A stretch of DNA of 32,691 nucleotides from Gammaproteobacteria bacterium (GCA_030429665.1 JAUIEZ010000049.1:1-32691); one strand, 5' to 3'; numbered from the stretch's first letter, positions 14,214-23,234 are shown. Notes: generated by a model from the letters alone, not told the origin. A program made the numbers and translations.

Positions 14214-14969
14214 TTGCCTGGCGATATCGATCCGCTGGTCCTGGCCTGGTGTGCGTTCGCACTGCTGTGCGGCGGCCTGATCAAGGGCGCGCTGGGTGTC
14301 GGCACACCATTGCTGACCGTCCCGTTGATGGCATTGGTCGTGCCGCCGCAGGTCGCCGTCGCGCTGATGGCCATACCGGTGGTCGTCGCCAACGTGTGGC
14401 AGGCTTCCAGTGCACGAAACCCGCGCGCCGTGGTCGCCCGGTTCTGGCCCACGTTTTGCTGCCTTCTCGTCGGCACCTGGGCCGGGGTGAAAATACTGGC
14501 GGTAATCGACGACAGGATGCTATTGCTCCTGGTGGGCATCGCCGTCATCGCGTTCGCGATACTGCAAGGATCCTCGTACAAGCTGCACCTGCCGACGCGC
14601 GCGGAGAAGGCGGCCGGCGCAGGTTTCGGCCTGGCGAGCGGACTGATCGGCGGAATCTCCTCGATGTTCGGCCCCATGCTGATCATCTACCTGGTCTCGA
14701 TCAGGAACTTCACCAAAAATGAATTTGTCGCATCCATCAGTTTTCTCTATATCGGCGCCGTCGTGCCGTGGCTGCTGACGCTGATCTACTACGGAATACT
14801 TCGCGGAGACCTGCTGCTCGCATCGGCCGCGGCCACGCTGCCGGTGTCCATCGGGCTTTTCATCGGACAACGCCTGCGACACCGAATCAGCGAACGACAC
14901 TTCGACCGTCTCGTTCTCGCCGTCCTGCTCGCCTCGGGCGGCACCATGATCTGGCGTTCGTTCGGTTGA
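14214..14969 (+). CDS. TauE/SafE-family membrane exporter (DUF81)
   Basis: A 251-aa protein with about eight predicted membrane helices in two repeats, starting with the family hallmark GGLIKGALGVGTPLLTVPLM near the N-terminus and repeating as GLASGLIGGISSMFGPMLIIYL at about residues 142-163. The family exports sulfite, sulfoacetate or other small organic anions. The start is a TTG at 14214 with GAGGAG six bases upstream; no ATG fits. It is followed after 165 bp by tctC, and is divergent from the broken acyl-CoA ligase. The substrate cannot be read from sequence. Confidence 0.88.
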   Translation: MPGDIDPLVLAWCAFALLCGGLIKGALGVGTPLLTVPLMALVVPPQVAVALMAIPVVVANVWQASSARNPRAVVARFWPTFCCLLVGTWAGVKILAVIDDRMLLLLVGIAVIAFAILQGSSYKLHLPTRAEKAAGAGFGLASGLIGGISSMFGPMLIIYLVSIRNFTKNEFVASISFLYIGAVVPWLLTLIYYGILRGDLLLASAAATLPVSIGLFIGQRLRHRISERHFDRLVLAVLLASGGTMIWRSFG

Positions 14970-15134
14970 CCGTCGACGCACCGGCGCGGCGCGTGCTTCG
15001 CCAACGCGATGACCGGGCATGACCACGATGCGAAAGCATGAAACTCGACAGGAACCCGCTACCGGGGTAACATTTTTTGTCTGTGTTGTAAAAAAACCTA
15101 AACGAAGCACATACATATCACTTAGGAGGACTAG

Positions 15135-16163
15135 ATGAAGATCAAGAATCATCTTGCGACGGCCGCATTGACGCTGACGGCAATGACGTTGAGCGCCAAC
15201 GTGGCCTACGCCGCATGCGCCACGGACGACCTGCCCGACAGCATGGATGGACCGGGCGGGTTTCCCGAGCGCGCGTTGACCATGATCGTACCCTACGGAC
15301 CGGCCGGCGGTTCCGGACAGGTCGCGCAAGCGATGGCCGAGGCCGTAACCGAACTTACCGGCGTCGCGATCAACCGCGATCACAAGCCCGGTGGTTCGGG
15401 TTCCGTGGGCATGACGGCGTACATGGCCCAGCCCGCCGACGGCTACAGCGTGCTCGAGCACATCGACGATGCCGCCAGCGCGCACGCGCTCGATTCCAGC
15501 CAACCCAATCCCGCGGAGGACCTGATTCCGCTGGTGACCTCGCAGATCACGTTTTCGCAGATCTACATTCGCGCCAACGAGGACCGTTTCACCGATTGGG
15601 ATTCCTTCGTCGAATGGGTCAAGGCCCAGGACGGCAAGGCGACCATCGCCAACGTGTCCAAGGAAGGTTCGATGGAGCGCGTGAACATGAAGTTCATCAC
15701 CGACGCCACGGGTATGAAGATTCAGCAGATCTCCTTCGACAAGGGCTCGCCGCGCTACGGCGCGCTGGCCGGCGGACAGGTCGATGCGCTGTTCGAGCAG
15801 CCGGGTGACGTGCGCACGTTTCTCGATGCCGGCACCTTCAAGCCGATCCTGACCCTGTTGAAGGAGGCCCCCGACGTCTTCGCCGACGTGCCCAGCCTGA
15901 CCGACGCCGGCTTCGACTTCGAGCCGCTGCTGCGCTTCCGTGGCTTCTACGTTCACAAGGACGCCCCGGAAGATCGCGTCAAGTGGCTGCAATGGGCCTT
16001 CCAAAAGGCTTACTGCCAGGAGAGCTACCAGAAGTACAACGAGAGCAAGTTCATGACGCTCATCGAGAGCTTCCGCGACACCGAGGGTTCCCGCGACCTG
16101 ATTACGTCGACGATCAAGCTCTACCGAGACGTGTACAAGGAAATGGGACTGTCGGCCAACTAG
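15135..16163 (+). CDS. tctC: tripartite tricarboxylate transporter substrate-binding protein (TctC/Bug)
   Basis: A 342-aa periplasmic binding protein with a clear signal peptide (MKIKNHLA..., cleavage near AYA-AC about residue 27). The Bug-family landmarks are present: FPERALTMIVPYGPAGGSG (about 43-61) in the first ligand loop and NRDHKPGGSGSVGM (about 79-92). Start ATG is preceded by AGGAGG eight bases away. It captures a carboxylate or similar small acid and delivers it to TctAB. An A+T-rich promoter-like stretch at about 15070-15120 precedes it. A strong terminator follows directly, which should let the binding protein be made in excess over the membrane subunits. Confidence 0.93.
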   Translation: MKIKNHLATAALTLTAMTLSANVAYAACATDDLPDSMDGPGGFPERALTMIVPYGPAGGSGQVAQAMAEAVTELTGVAINRDHKPGGSGSVGMTAYMAQPADGYSVLEHIDDAASAHALDSSQPNPAEDLIPLVTSQITFSQIYIRANEDRFTDWDSFVEWVKAQDGKATIANVSKEGSMERVNMKFITDATGMKIQQISFDKGSPRYGALAGGQVDALFEQPGDVRTFLDAGTFKPILTLLKEAPDVFADVPSLTDAGFDFEPLLRFRGFYVHKDAPEDRVKWLQWAFQKAYCQESYQKYNESKFMTLIESFRDTEGSRDLITSTIKLYRDVYKEMGLSAN

Positions 16164-16190
16164 GCTTGTCATAACGACTGCGACAATCCA

Positions 16191-16221
16191 GCCTCGGCGG
16201 AGCAATCCGCCGGGGCTTTTT
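16191..16221 (+). terminator. rho-independent terminator between tctC and tctB
   Basis: An 11-bp stem (16191-16201 with 16206-16216, one G-U pair) with a GCAA tetraloop is followed by five T. It lies 28 bases after the tctC stop and 37 before tctB. Partial read-through would set the ratio of binding protein to permease. Confidence 0.88.
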
Positions 16222-16257
16222 CTCGACAATCCAACACGTCGCCAATGGTGATACGCC

Positions 16258-16968
16258 ATGAAAAGGTTGAAAACCGGCCACATCGCCGAGTTCGTGCTCT
16301 GGGTCGCCTTTGCCGCCCTGCTTTACTCGTTCACGTACGACTTCGACCAGGAAATCGAGATCTACAAGTTCGGCGCCTCGTCATGGCCGCGGGTGATTCT
16401 GCTGCTCGTGGTGGTCGCCGCGACCGGACAACTTCTTTACCACCTCGCGCGCGGCAACGGCGAGAAGACCACGTTCGCCTCAGCTGCCGACGACGGGTCG
16501 GGGCGCACCGCGGCCGAACAGCATCACGACACGCCGCGATGGTACCTGGCGACCTTCTCGATGCTGCTCATTCCGCTTGCCTACGCGCTGGTCCCGGAAT
16601 GGATCGCAGCCGCCCTGTCGATGGACAAGGCGGGACTCGGCACCATCAAGACCGTCGTCGCCCTGGTGTTGCTGGTGCTGTTCGCGTTCGCGGCAAGGGG
16701 AAACCACGTCGGCGCCATGCTCACGCTGCCCATCCTGTTCGCCGTCGGCCTGCAGGATTTCGGTTTCTACACCCTCGCGCCGGTATTCATCCTCGGCGTG
16801 ATGTATCTCATGGGCGAACGGCGACCCGGCCGCATGCTGATCATCGCCGCGGCGACCTATTCCGTGTTGCTGTTCCTGTTCGTGTCGGTGCTTTACGTCG
16901 GCCTGCCCACGGGTAACGTGCACCCGTTCTACGATTTCGGCACGGCGATGGTCACCTTGTTGCAATAA
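16258..16968 (+). CDS. tctB: tripartite tricarboxylate transporter small membrane subunit TctB
   Basis: A 236-aa membrane protein between tctC and tctA. It opens with a helix (about 9-25), a short loop FDQEIEIYKFGASSWPR typical of the family, and a second helix (about 44-61), then a hydrophilic stretch (62-92) and at least four more hydrophobic segments (about 97-205). TctB proteins are usually around 150 aa with four helices, so this one carries an extended C-terminal half. Ribosome binding site is weak. It ends 22 bp before tctA, so the two are co-transcribed. Confidence 0.88.
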   Translation: MKRLKTGHIAEFVLWVAFAALLYSFTYDFDQEIEIYKFGASSWPRVILLLVVVAATGQLLYHLARGNGEKTTFASAADDGSGRTAAEQHHDTPRWYLATFSMLLIPLAYALVPEWIAAALSMDKAGLGTIKTVVALVLLVLFAFAARGNHVGAMLTLPILFAVGLQDFGFYTLAPVFILGVMYLMGERRPGRMLIIAAATYSVLLFLFVSVLYVGLPTGNVHPFYDFGTAMVTLLQ

Positions 16969-16990
16969 CCCGAACGCGGAAGTCTGAATC

Positions 16991-18493
16991 GTGAACGTCA
17001 TTGACAACTTTATCGGCGGCACTTTCGCCCTGTTCAGCGACCCGGTCGGCATTCTCGTGTTCCTCGGCGGCGTCCTGGGCGGCATGCTGTTCGGCGCCAT
17101 CCCCGGGGTGAGCATGTTGACGCTGGCGGCAATACTCCTGCCGTTTACCGCACACCTGTCGGCCGAGCACGGCATCATGCTGTTCTCGGTCATCTACTGC
17201 ACGGGTGTTTACGGCGGTGCCATCACGGCCATCCTGTTCAACATTCCCGGCGCGCCGGAAAACGCGCCCACGGCATTCGACGGCTACCCGATGACGCAGA
17301 AGGGACAGGCCGGCAAGGCGGTCGGTGCGGCCGTCATGTGCTCGGCGCTCGGCGGTACCGTCTCGGCAATCGTCATGATGGTCGCGACGGCGCCCATCGC
17401 GAACTGGGCCATCTCCGCGTTCGGGCCGCCGGAAATCTTCGCCCTGGTGTTCTTCGGCCTCGCCGTCGCCGCCTCGGTCGGCGCCAAGACGTTCTGGAAG
17501 GGCTGGCTGTCGATTCTCGCCGGCCTGCTCATCGCCATCGTGGGGCTCGATCCCGTGGGCGGCATCGCGCGCTACGATTTCGGCATGCCCTACCTGCTGG
17601 CGGGGATTCACTTCATTCCCGTCATCCTCGGTTTCTTCGCGGTCGCCGAGATCTTCGTGCAGGCGGAGAAGAAGGTGACCGGTTCCTTCAAGGCGCCCAA
17701 GGTCGGGGTGGCCTTTCCGAGCCTCGGCGAGTTGCTGGCGCACAAGATCGCGGTGGTCCGGTCGATCATCATCGGCTTCTTCTGCGGCATCCTTCCGGGC
17801 ATCGGCGCCACGCTCGCCGCATTCATGGGCTACAACGAGGCGGTTCGCTGGTCGAAGAAACCCGAGGAGTTCGGCACCGGCAAGCTGGAGGGCGTCATTT
17901 CCTCGGAAACCGCGAACAACGCCGCCACCGGCGCCGCCATGATCCCCCTGCTGGCGCTCGGGCTGCCGGGCGGTGCGCTGACCGCCATGATGGTCGGCGT
18001 CTTCCAGATGCACGACATGGAGCCCGGCCCCCTGGTGTTCCTCACCAGCGCCGATCTCGTGTGGGTGGTGTTCGCGGCGATGTTTTTCGCCAACCTGTCG
18101 ATCCTGCTGATCGGCTACCTGGAGACGCGCACCATCATCAACCTGCTCAAGGTGCCGTTCCAGTTCCTCGCGCCGCTGATCCTCATGCTGGCGACCATCG
18201 GCGCGTACGCGGTGCGGGGTCTGTCGGTGGACGTCGTCGCCATGTTCGTCGCCGGCGTGGTCGGCTTTTTCCTGCGCCGTTCCGGTTATTCGCTGCCGGG
18301 CATCGTCCTCGGCCTGATCCTCGGCAGGATCGGCGAGCAGACGTTCGCACAGGCCATGCAGATGCTGCATTTCGAATGGACCGGATTCGCCGGCCGGCCA
18401 ATCGCCCTTGCGTTGATCGTCGCGGGCTTCCTGACGTTGCTCAGCAGCATCTACGGCGCGTTCTTCAAGAAGCGAAAAACGTCGGATGCGTAG
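16991..18493 (+). CDS. tctA: tripartite tricarboxylate transporter large membrane subunit TctA
   Basis: A 500-aa, about 12-helix permease with family-typical blocks: GGMLFGAIPGVSMLTLAAILLP near the N-terminus, YGGAITAILFNIPG (about 75-88), GILPGIGATLAAFMGYNEA (about 262-280) and AATGAAMIPLLALGLPGGA (about 313-331). Start is a GTG with GGAAG about eight bases upstream. Length matches TctA (about 500 aa). With TctC and TctB it forms a cation-driven secondary uptake system in the inner membrane. Confidence 0.95.
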   Translation: MNVIDNFIGGTFALFSDPVGILVFLGGVLGGMLFGAIPGVSMLTLAAILLPFTAHLSAEHGIMLFSVIYCTGVYGGAITAILFNIPGAPENAPTAFDGYPMTQKGQAGKAVGAAVMCSALGGTVSAIVMMVATAPIANWAISAFGPPEIFALVFFGLAVAASVGAKTFWKGWLSILAGLLIAIVGLDPVGGIARYDFGMPYLLAGIHFIPVILGFFAVAEIFVQAEKKVTGSFKAPKVGVAFPSLGELLAHKIAVVRSIIIGFFCGILPGIGATLAAFMGYNEAVRWSKKPEEFGTGKLEGVISSETANNAATGAAMIPLLALGLPGGALTAMMVGVFQMHDMEPGPLVFLTSADLVWVVFAAMFFANLSILLIGYLETRTIINLLKVPFQFLAPLILMLATIGAYAVRGLSVDVVAMFVAGVVGFFLRRSGYSLPGIVLGLILGRIGEQTFAQAMQMLHFEWTGFAGRPIALALIVAGFLTLLSSIYGAFFKKRKTSDA

Positions 18494-18498
18494 CGCGA

Positions 18499-18531
18499 CG
18501 GCGGACGCATCGAGGCCCGGAGCGTCCGCCG
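18499..18531 (+). terminator. hairpin after tctA, possible operon terminator
   Basis: Perfect 10-bp arms CGGCGGACGC and GCGTCCGCCG flank a 13-base loop just after the tctA stop. There is no T-run, so it may be a transcript-stabilising or rho-assisted end rather than an intrinsic terminator. Confidence 0.5.
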
Positions 18532-18553
18532 CGCGAGCTCCGGATCGACGGGA

Positions 18554-18583
18554 TTGACGTCAAAACTAGGGATTGCGTTAGTA
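18554..18583 (+). promoter_or_regulatory. possible promoter for the AI-2E family gene
   Basis: TTGACG (18554-18559) is separated by 18 bases from TTAGTA (18578-18583), about 30 bases before the TTG start. The -35 match is good, the -10 weak. Confidence 0.35.
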
Positions 18584-18613
18584 TTGGCGGCGTACCGATT
18601 CGAGTGAAATGCG

Positions 18614-19747
18614 TTGAGCCTGGACCTGAACCCCCAGCAGTCGAGAATCGTCGCCGCCGGTGTCACGACCCTTGCCTTGTCGGTCATCGTCGCCGCCCTG
18701 TTGACGCTGCTCGTGCTCATGGTGCGATTCTTTTCCGTGTTCGAGCACGTCTTCCTGCCGCTGGCCGTCGCCGGTATCGCCGCCCTGGTCGTGGAACCTT
18801 GGTACGATTGGCTGCGCGATCGCGCACGTCTCCCCGCTTCCGCGGCGCTCGCATTGACGTTCCTGTCCATCGCCCTGCCGCTGGTGGGAGCCCTGTTGCT
18901 GTTCGGCGCGCTGATCGTCTCCCAGTTGGGCGATTTCATCGACCAGCTTCCGGAGTGGTTCATGCAGTTGTCCGCGTGGGTCGAGCAAAAGCGACCGGCC
19001 ATTTCCAGGGCGCTCAACGAGCATCCGCTCGGCGTACATCTGCGCGAGATGCTCCAGCAGCCCGACGGGGCCGTCGCCAACGTCGTTCAGGCGCTGCTCG
19101 ACGCACTGCGATCGGCGGGACTCGGCGCGCTGTCGATGGTGATCTCGTTGTTCGGCTGGGCGATTCTGCCGGTCTACATGGCCTTTTTCCTGCTCATGCC
19201 GAAACCCGAGCCGGAGAAGATCCCGAACGCCGTGCTGCCGTTCTTTCGCGAGAGCACCCGCGAAGATCTCGCCTACCTGGCGCGCGAATTCGTCAGCCTG
19301 GTGGTGTCGTTCTTTCGCGGGCAATTGCTCATCGCGCTGATCCAGGGCGTATTGTTCGCGGTCGGCTTTTCGCTGGCCGGATTGCAGTACGGTGTGGTTC
19401 TTGGTCTGACGCTGGGATTCCTCAACATCATTCCGTACCTCGGCAGCATTCTCGGCCTCTCGGTCGCGCTGCCGCTGGCATGGTTCCAGGCCGACGGCGG
19501 CACGACCACGCTGATTGCCGTGCTCGCGGTCTTCTGCGTCGTGCAATTGATCGAAGGATACTTCCTCACGCCGAAGATCATGGGCGACCGTACCGGGCTG
19601 CCGCCGCTGGCCATCATCGTCGCGATCTTTTTCTGGGGTTCGGCGTTGGACGGCGTACTGGGCATGATCCTGGCGATCCCGTTGACCGCCTTCCTGGTCG
19701 TCGCCTGGAAACTGGCCCGACAGAAATACATCCGCGAAATTTTCTGA
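18614..19747 (+). CDS. AI-2E family transporter (YdiK/PerM-like)
   Basis: A 377-aa inner-membrane protein with two N-terminal helix groups, a central amphipathic region (about 105-170) and a C-terminal bundle. The family hallmark is FRGQLLIALIQGVLFAVGFSLAG (about 234-256), followed by NIIPYLGSILG (about 275-285) and EGYFLTPKIMGDRTGLPPLAIIVA (about 314-337). Despite the name, most members have no proven AI-2 export; some act as Na+/H+ antiporters or permeases. The TTG at 18614 is the only start before the first helix in this frame, and its ribosome binding site is weak. It runs convergent with the aldehyde dehydrogenase, 30 bp away. Confidence 0.88.
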   Translation: MSLDLNPQQSRIVAAGVTTLALSVIVAALLTLLVLMVRFFSVFEHVFLPLAVAGIAALVVEPWYDWLRDRARLPASAALALTFLSIALPLVGALLLFGALIVSQLGDFIDQLPEWFMQLSAWVEQKRPAISRALNEHPLGVHLREMLQQPDGAVANVVQALLDALRSAGLGALSMVISLFGWAILPVYMAFFLLMPKPEPEKIPNAVLPFFRESTREDLAYLAREFVSLVVSFFRGQLLIALIQGVLFAVGFSLAGLQYGVVLGLTLGFLNIIPYLGSILGLSVALPLAWFQADGGTTTLIAVLAVFCVVQLIEGYFLTPKIMGDRTGLPPLAIIVAIFFWGSALDGVLGMILAIPLTAFLVVAWKLARQKYIREIF

Positions 19748-19777
19748 CGGGCTGTGCCGGTCCGTCGGGATTCCCGG

Positions 19778-21256
19778 CTACCGCATCACGAACGGATTGG
19801 CCATGGGATTCGGCGAGGTGTTGATCCAGGTGGTGCGCGTGCGGGTGTAGTCGAGCACCGATTCCAATCCCGCTTCGCGCCCGTAACCGGATTCGCCGAA
19901 ACCGCCGAAAGGCGCGATGGGCGACACGGCGCGATAGGTGTTGACCCAGCAGATGCCCGCACGGAGGCGTTTCGATACCCGGTGGACCCGGGCGACGTCC
20001 CGCGTGAACAACCCGGAACCGAGCCCGTAACGGGTGGCGTTGGCCAGCGCGATGGCTTCCTCCTCGGTGTCGAAGGGCACCAGTGACATGACCGGTCCGA
20101 ACATCTCTACCTCGAGCGTCTCCACTTCCACGCCGGCACACTCGACCAGCGTGGGTTCGAAGTAGTTACCCGGTCGATTCACCCGCTCGCCGCCGAAACG
20201 TACATGGGCGTCCTGCTCGCGGGCTTTCGCGAGGGTCGATTCGATTCGCTCGACCTGAGCGCGCGTGCACAACGGTCCAACGTGGGTTTCCGGTTCGAGC
20301 GGGTCGCCGACCACGATATTCGCCGATTTCTCCTCGATACGCGCCGCGACGTCGTCGAAGACGTCGCGCTGTACGAAACCGCGCGAGCCGGCCACACAAG
20401 ACTGCCCGGACGCGCCGAAGTTACCCGCGATCAGGCCGTTGGCCGCGCCGTCGAGGTCGGCGTCGCCGAACACGAGAATCGGCGACTTGCCGCCGAGTTC
20501 GAGCGTGGTCACGGCGAAGTTCTCCGCCGAGTTGCGCACCACGTGCCGTGCCGTTTCCGGTCCGCCGGTAAAGGCGATGCGGTCGACGTCCCGGTGCCGC
20601 GTGAGGGGGATGGCGCAGTTCTCCGCGTCGCCGGTAATGATCGAAACCACGCCCGGTGGATACCCCGCCGCTTCCACCAGGCGGGCGAACTCCAGCATCG
20701 GCGCGGGCGCCACTTCCGACGCCTTCAAAACCACGCAGCAGCCGGCCGCGAGCGCCGGGCCGACCTTGGTCGCGGCGAGGAACATCTGCGCGTTCCAAGG
20801 GACGATGGCCGCGACCACGCCGATGGGCTCGCGGGTGGTGAATACGTGCATGTCGGGCTTGTCGATCGGCAGGACCGCGCCCTCGATCTTGTCGGCAAGA
20901 CCCGCGTAGTAGCGATAATAGTCGGCGACGTAGCGCGTCTGCGATACCGTCTCGGCTGCCAGCTTGCCGCTGTCGGTTGTCTCGACCCGGCCGATACGCT
21001 CGGCGTCTTGCTCCACCAGGTCCGCGAGCCGGTAGAGCAGCTTGCCGCGCGCCGTGGGCGTCAGGTCTCGCCAACGTTCGTCGTCGAGCATGCGCCTGGC
21101 GGCGGCGACGGCCCGATCCACGTCCGCGGGCGAGGCGCAGGCGAACGTGGCCCAGGTTTCACCGGTCGCCGGGTTCTCCGTCTCCATCACCTGGCCGGCG
21201 CTTCCTTCCCGCCATTCGCCGTCGATGAACAAAGGGTAGTGCGGTCGTGCGCTCAT
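19778..21256 (-). CDS. NAD(P)-dependent aldehyde dehydrogenase
   Basis: A 492-aa ALDH superfamily enzyme oxidising an aldehyde to its acid. Typical blocks are present: VAAIVPWNAQMF with the Asn of the oxyanion hole, KASEVAPAP, the general base Glu in LELGGKSP (about residue 253), and the catalytic Cys in GQSCVAGSR (about 287), then EMFGPVMSLVPF and GGFGESGYGREAG. Length is normal. It is the last gene of a four-gene operon and overlaps the luciferase-like oxygenase stop as ATGA. In this setting it probably oxidises the aldehyde released by the monooxygenase; the actual substrate cannot be inferred. Confidence 0.93.
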   Translation of the reverse strand: MSARPHYPLFIDGEWREGSAGQVMETENPATGETWATFACASPADVDRAVAAARRMLDDERWRDLTPTARGKLLYRLADLVEQDAERIGRVETTDSGKLAAETVSQTRYVADYYRYYAGLADKIEGAVLPIDKPDMHVFTTREPIGVVAAIVPWNAQMFLAATKVGPALAAGCCVVLKASEVAPAPMLEFARLVEAAGYPPGVVSIITGDAENCAIPLTRHRDVDRIAFTGGPETARHVVRNSAENFAVTTLELGGKSPILVFGDADLDGAANGLIAGNFGASGQSCVAGSRGFVQRDVFDDVAARIEEKSANIVVGDPLEPETHVGPLCTRAQVERIESTLAKAREQDAHVRFGGERVNRPGNYFEPTLVECAGVEVETLEVEMFGPVMSLVPFDTEEEAIALANATRYGLGSGLFTRDVARVHRVSKRLRAGICWVNTYRAVSPIAPFGGFGESGYGREAGLESVLDYTRTRTTWINTSPNPMANPFVMR

Positions 21257-22302
21257 GGCTGTTCTCTCCCGTTGAATGCCGGCATGACGTGATCGATGAA
21301 GCGGGTGAGCGATGCACGCTTGCGCTCGGCGCTCATGCCGCTATCGATCCAGAAGGCGAACTCGTCGTATCCCAGCGCCTCGTAGCGCCGGATGCGGTCG
21401 ATGACTTCGGCGGCCGTGCCGATGGTGAGATCCTGCCGCAGTTTGTCCGGCGACATCAACGTGTTGGCCGCGACTTCCTCTTCCGACAGCGGCGCGATGA
21501 GCCCTTGGCTGACGGGGCGCTCGTTCTTGAACCACGCGCCGAAGTACGCGTAGAAGCGGCTGAGTTCGCGCGCCGCCAGTTCGGCGTCCGCCTCGTCGGA
21601 GGCCACGTAGGCATGATGCAGCAGCATGATCCTGGGTCGGGACGCGCCGACATTGGCGCAGGCGGCATCGAATCGCGCCATCAGGCTCACGATCTCGTCC
21701 ATGCCCTGCCACAGCGGCGTGACCTGTACGTTGAACCCGTTCCTGACAGCGAACTCGTGGCTGTTGGGGTCGCGCGCCGCGATCCAGATCGGCGGTCCGC
21801 CGTCCTGCAAGGGCTTGGGCGCGGAAGTGGTGGCAGGGAAACGATAGAACTCGCCCTCGTGGGCGCAGTCGCCCCGCCACAGCTCACGCAACAGCGGCGC
21901 GCTCTCTCGCAGGCGCTGGCCTGCTTCCCATGCATCCATGCCGGGCATCAACCGTTCGTACTCGTAGGCATACGCGCCGCGGGCGATGCCGAGTTCGAGC
22001 CGTCCGCCGGTGACCAGGTCGGTCAGCGCCGCCTCGCCCGCCAGCTTGATGGGATGCCAGAAAGGTGCCACCACCGTGCCGGTGCCCAGGCGTACGTTGC
22101 GCGTCCTGCGCGCGAGGTCCACGATCGAGATGAACGGATTCGGCGCGATCGTGAATTCCATGCCGTGGTGCTCGCCGGTCCAGATCGCGTGCATGCCGGC
22201 ATCGTCCGCCATGCGGCACAGCTCGAGGTACTGCTCGTACAGCAGCTCGTGCGGCTGCTCCGGCGCCAGGCGTTCCATGTGAACGAAAAGCGAGAACTTC
22301 AT
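21253..22302 (-). CDS. LLM-class flavin-dependent monooxygenase (bacterial luciferase-like)
   Basis: A 349-aa TIM-barrel monooxygenase that uses reduced FMN and O2. The N-terminal barrel shows MKFSLFVHME, the segment MHAIWTGEHHGMEFTIAPNP (about 37-56), VRLGTGTVVAPFWHPI and LDLVTGGRLELGIARGAYAYEY-like residues with RLELGIARG, all typical of LuxA-type enzymes. It starts at an ATG with AAGGA seven bases upstream. The gene upstream encodes a flavin reductase, the expected supplier of FMNH2, and the gene downstream an aldehyde dehydrogenase. Such pairs desulfonate alkanesulfonates, open rings by Baeyer-Villiger reactions or cleave C-N and C-S bonds; which applies here is unknown. Confidence 0.92.
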   Translation of the reverse strand: MKFSLFVHMERLAPEQPHELLYEQYLELCRMADDAGMHAIWTGEHHGMEFTIAPNPFISIVDLARRTRNVRLGTGTVVAPFWHPIKLAGEAALTDLVTGGRLELGIARGAYAYEYERLMPGMDAWEAGQRLRESAPLLRELWRGDCAHEGEFYRFPATTSAPKPLQDGGPPIWIAARDPNSHEFAVRNGFNVQVTPLWQGMDEIVSLMARFDAACANVGASRPRIMLLHHAYVASDEADAELAARELSRFYAYFGAWFKNERPVSQGLIAPLSEEEVAANTLMSPDKLRQDLTIGTAAEVIDRIRRYEALGYDEFAFWIDSGMSAERKRASLTRFIDHVMPAFNGREQP

Positions 22303-22313
22303 GGGATAGTCCT

Positions 22314-23234
22314 TCAGTTGATCTCGTGTACCTCGCCACCCTTCTCGTCCCCGACGTACAAGCCGAAACTGCGATGGCGTGATTCGAAGGCAAAGCGGCT
22401 CATCATTTTCGCGTGGGCGGGCGAGACGTGGCGCTGCGTCGCCAGGGTGTCGATCGAAACGAATTCACCCAGGCCCCCGGTGGCGCCGTTCGCGGCCGAG
22501 GCGAGGAAATAGCTGTAGTGCGTGGCGGTCTCGCTGTCGTCGAAAATCGAGTAGGCCTTGCCGATTTCGATGTCGAGGCGAGCGTTTGCGAATTGCTCCG
22601 CCAGGGCCGCTCGCACCCGGGAGCGTTCGTTCAAGCGTAGCTGCGGCGGACGATAGCCGTCGGGCGTTGTCTCCAGCAGCACCCGGCCTTCGTGTTCTAT
22701 GATGGCGCCGGCCACGGCGTGACCGCCGCGCCGGGGCGCCGACGCCGCCTCGCGCTCCAGTCCGAGGCTGAAGTAGTGTCCTCCCGCGTAGCCGAGCCCC
22801 CGCTCGCCCGAATGTTCGAATGACGCCACCGCACCCAGGAGCACGACGTGATCCCCTGCCGCCACCACCTGGACCGTGTCGCAGGAAAACGTGGCCGCTG
22901 CGCCGTCGATCAGAGGGCGGCCGTGTCGGTCGCCACGCCATGCCACTTTCGCGAAGCGATCGCCCTTGAAGGCGGCGAACGTATTCGACACCGCCTCCTG
23001 TCCTTCGGCGAGCACGTTGACGGCAAAACGCTGGCAGTCGGCGAATACGTCGTAACAGGACAACGCCCGCGCCGGGCAAACGAGGAGCATCGGTGGATCG
23101 AGCGAAACCGACGCAAAGGAGTTCGCCGTGAAGCCCACCGGCCGGCCATCGGCCGCGCACGCCGTCACCACGGTGACGCCGGTCGGAAAGGCGCCGAAGG
23201 CGCGGCGTAGCTGCAGGGGATCGAGACCGCTCAT
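22314..23234 (-). CDS. flavin reductase with additional C-terminal domain
   Basis: A 306-aa protein. Residues about 1-160 are a HpaC-like flavin reductase: LRRAFGAFPTGVTVVTA, GFTANSFASVSLDPPMLLVC and FAVNVLAEGQ, ending in GGHYFSL. Residues about 168-306 form a second domain starting AVAGAIIEHEGRVLLET, which resembles the first strands of a Nudix fold, but no Nudix box (GX5EX7REUXEEXGU) follows, so any hydrolase activity is doubtful. The ATG at 23234 overlaps the hydrolase stop as ATGA; a 100-residue upstream extension of the frame is antisense to the hydrolase gene and is rejected. It should supply reduced flavin to the oxygenase 11 bp downstream. Confidence 0.9.
   Translation of the reverse strand: MSGLDPLQLRRAFGAFPTGVTVVTACAADGRPVGFTANSFASVSLDPPMLLVCPARALSCYDVFADCQRFAVNVLAEGQEAVSNTFAAFKGDRFAKVAWRGDRHGRPLIDGAAATFSCDTVQVVAAGDHVVLLGAVASFEHSGERGLGYAGGHYFSLGLEREAASAPRRGGHAVAGAIIEHEGRVLLETTPDGYRPPQLRLNERSRVRAALAEQFANARLDIEIGKAYSIFDDSETATHYSYFLASAANGATGGLGEFVSIDTLATQRHVSPAHAKMMSRFAFESRHRSFGLYVGDEKGGEVHEIN

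Noticed and set aside
14520-16283. 587-codon minus-strand frame antisense to TauE and tctC
   Set aside because: No family signature; tctC has a signal peptide, strong ribosome binding site and conserved Bug motifs.
17338-19824. 828-codon plus-strand open frame across tctA and the AI-2E gene
   Set aside because: Arg/Gly/His-rich shadow translation spanning two well-identified genes; typical of long chance frames in GC-rich DNA.
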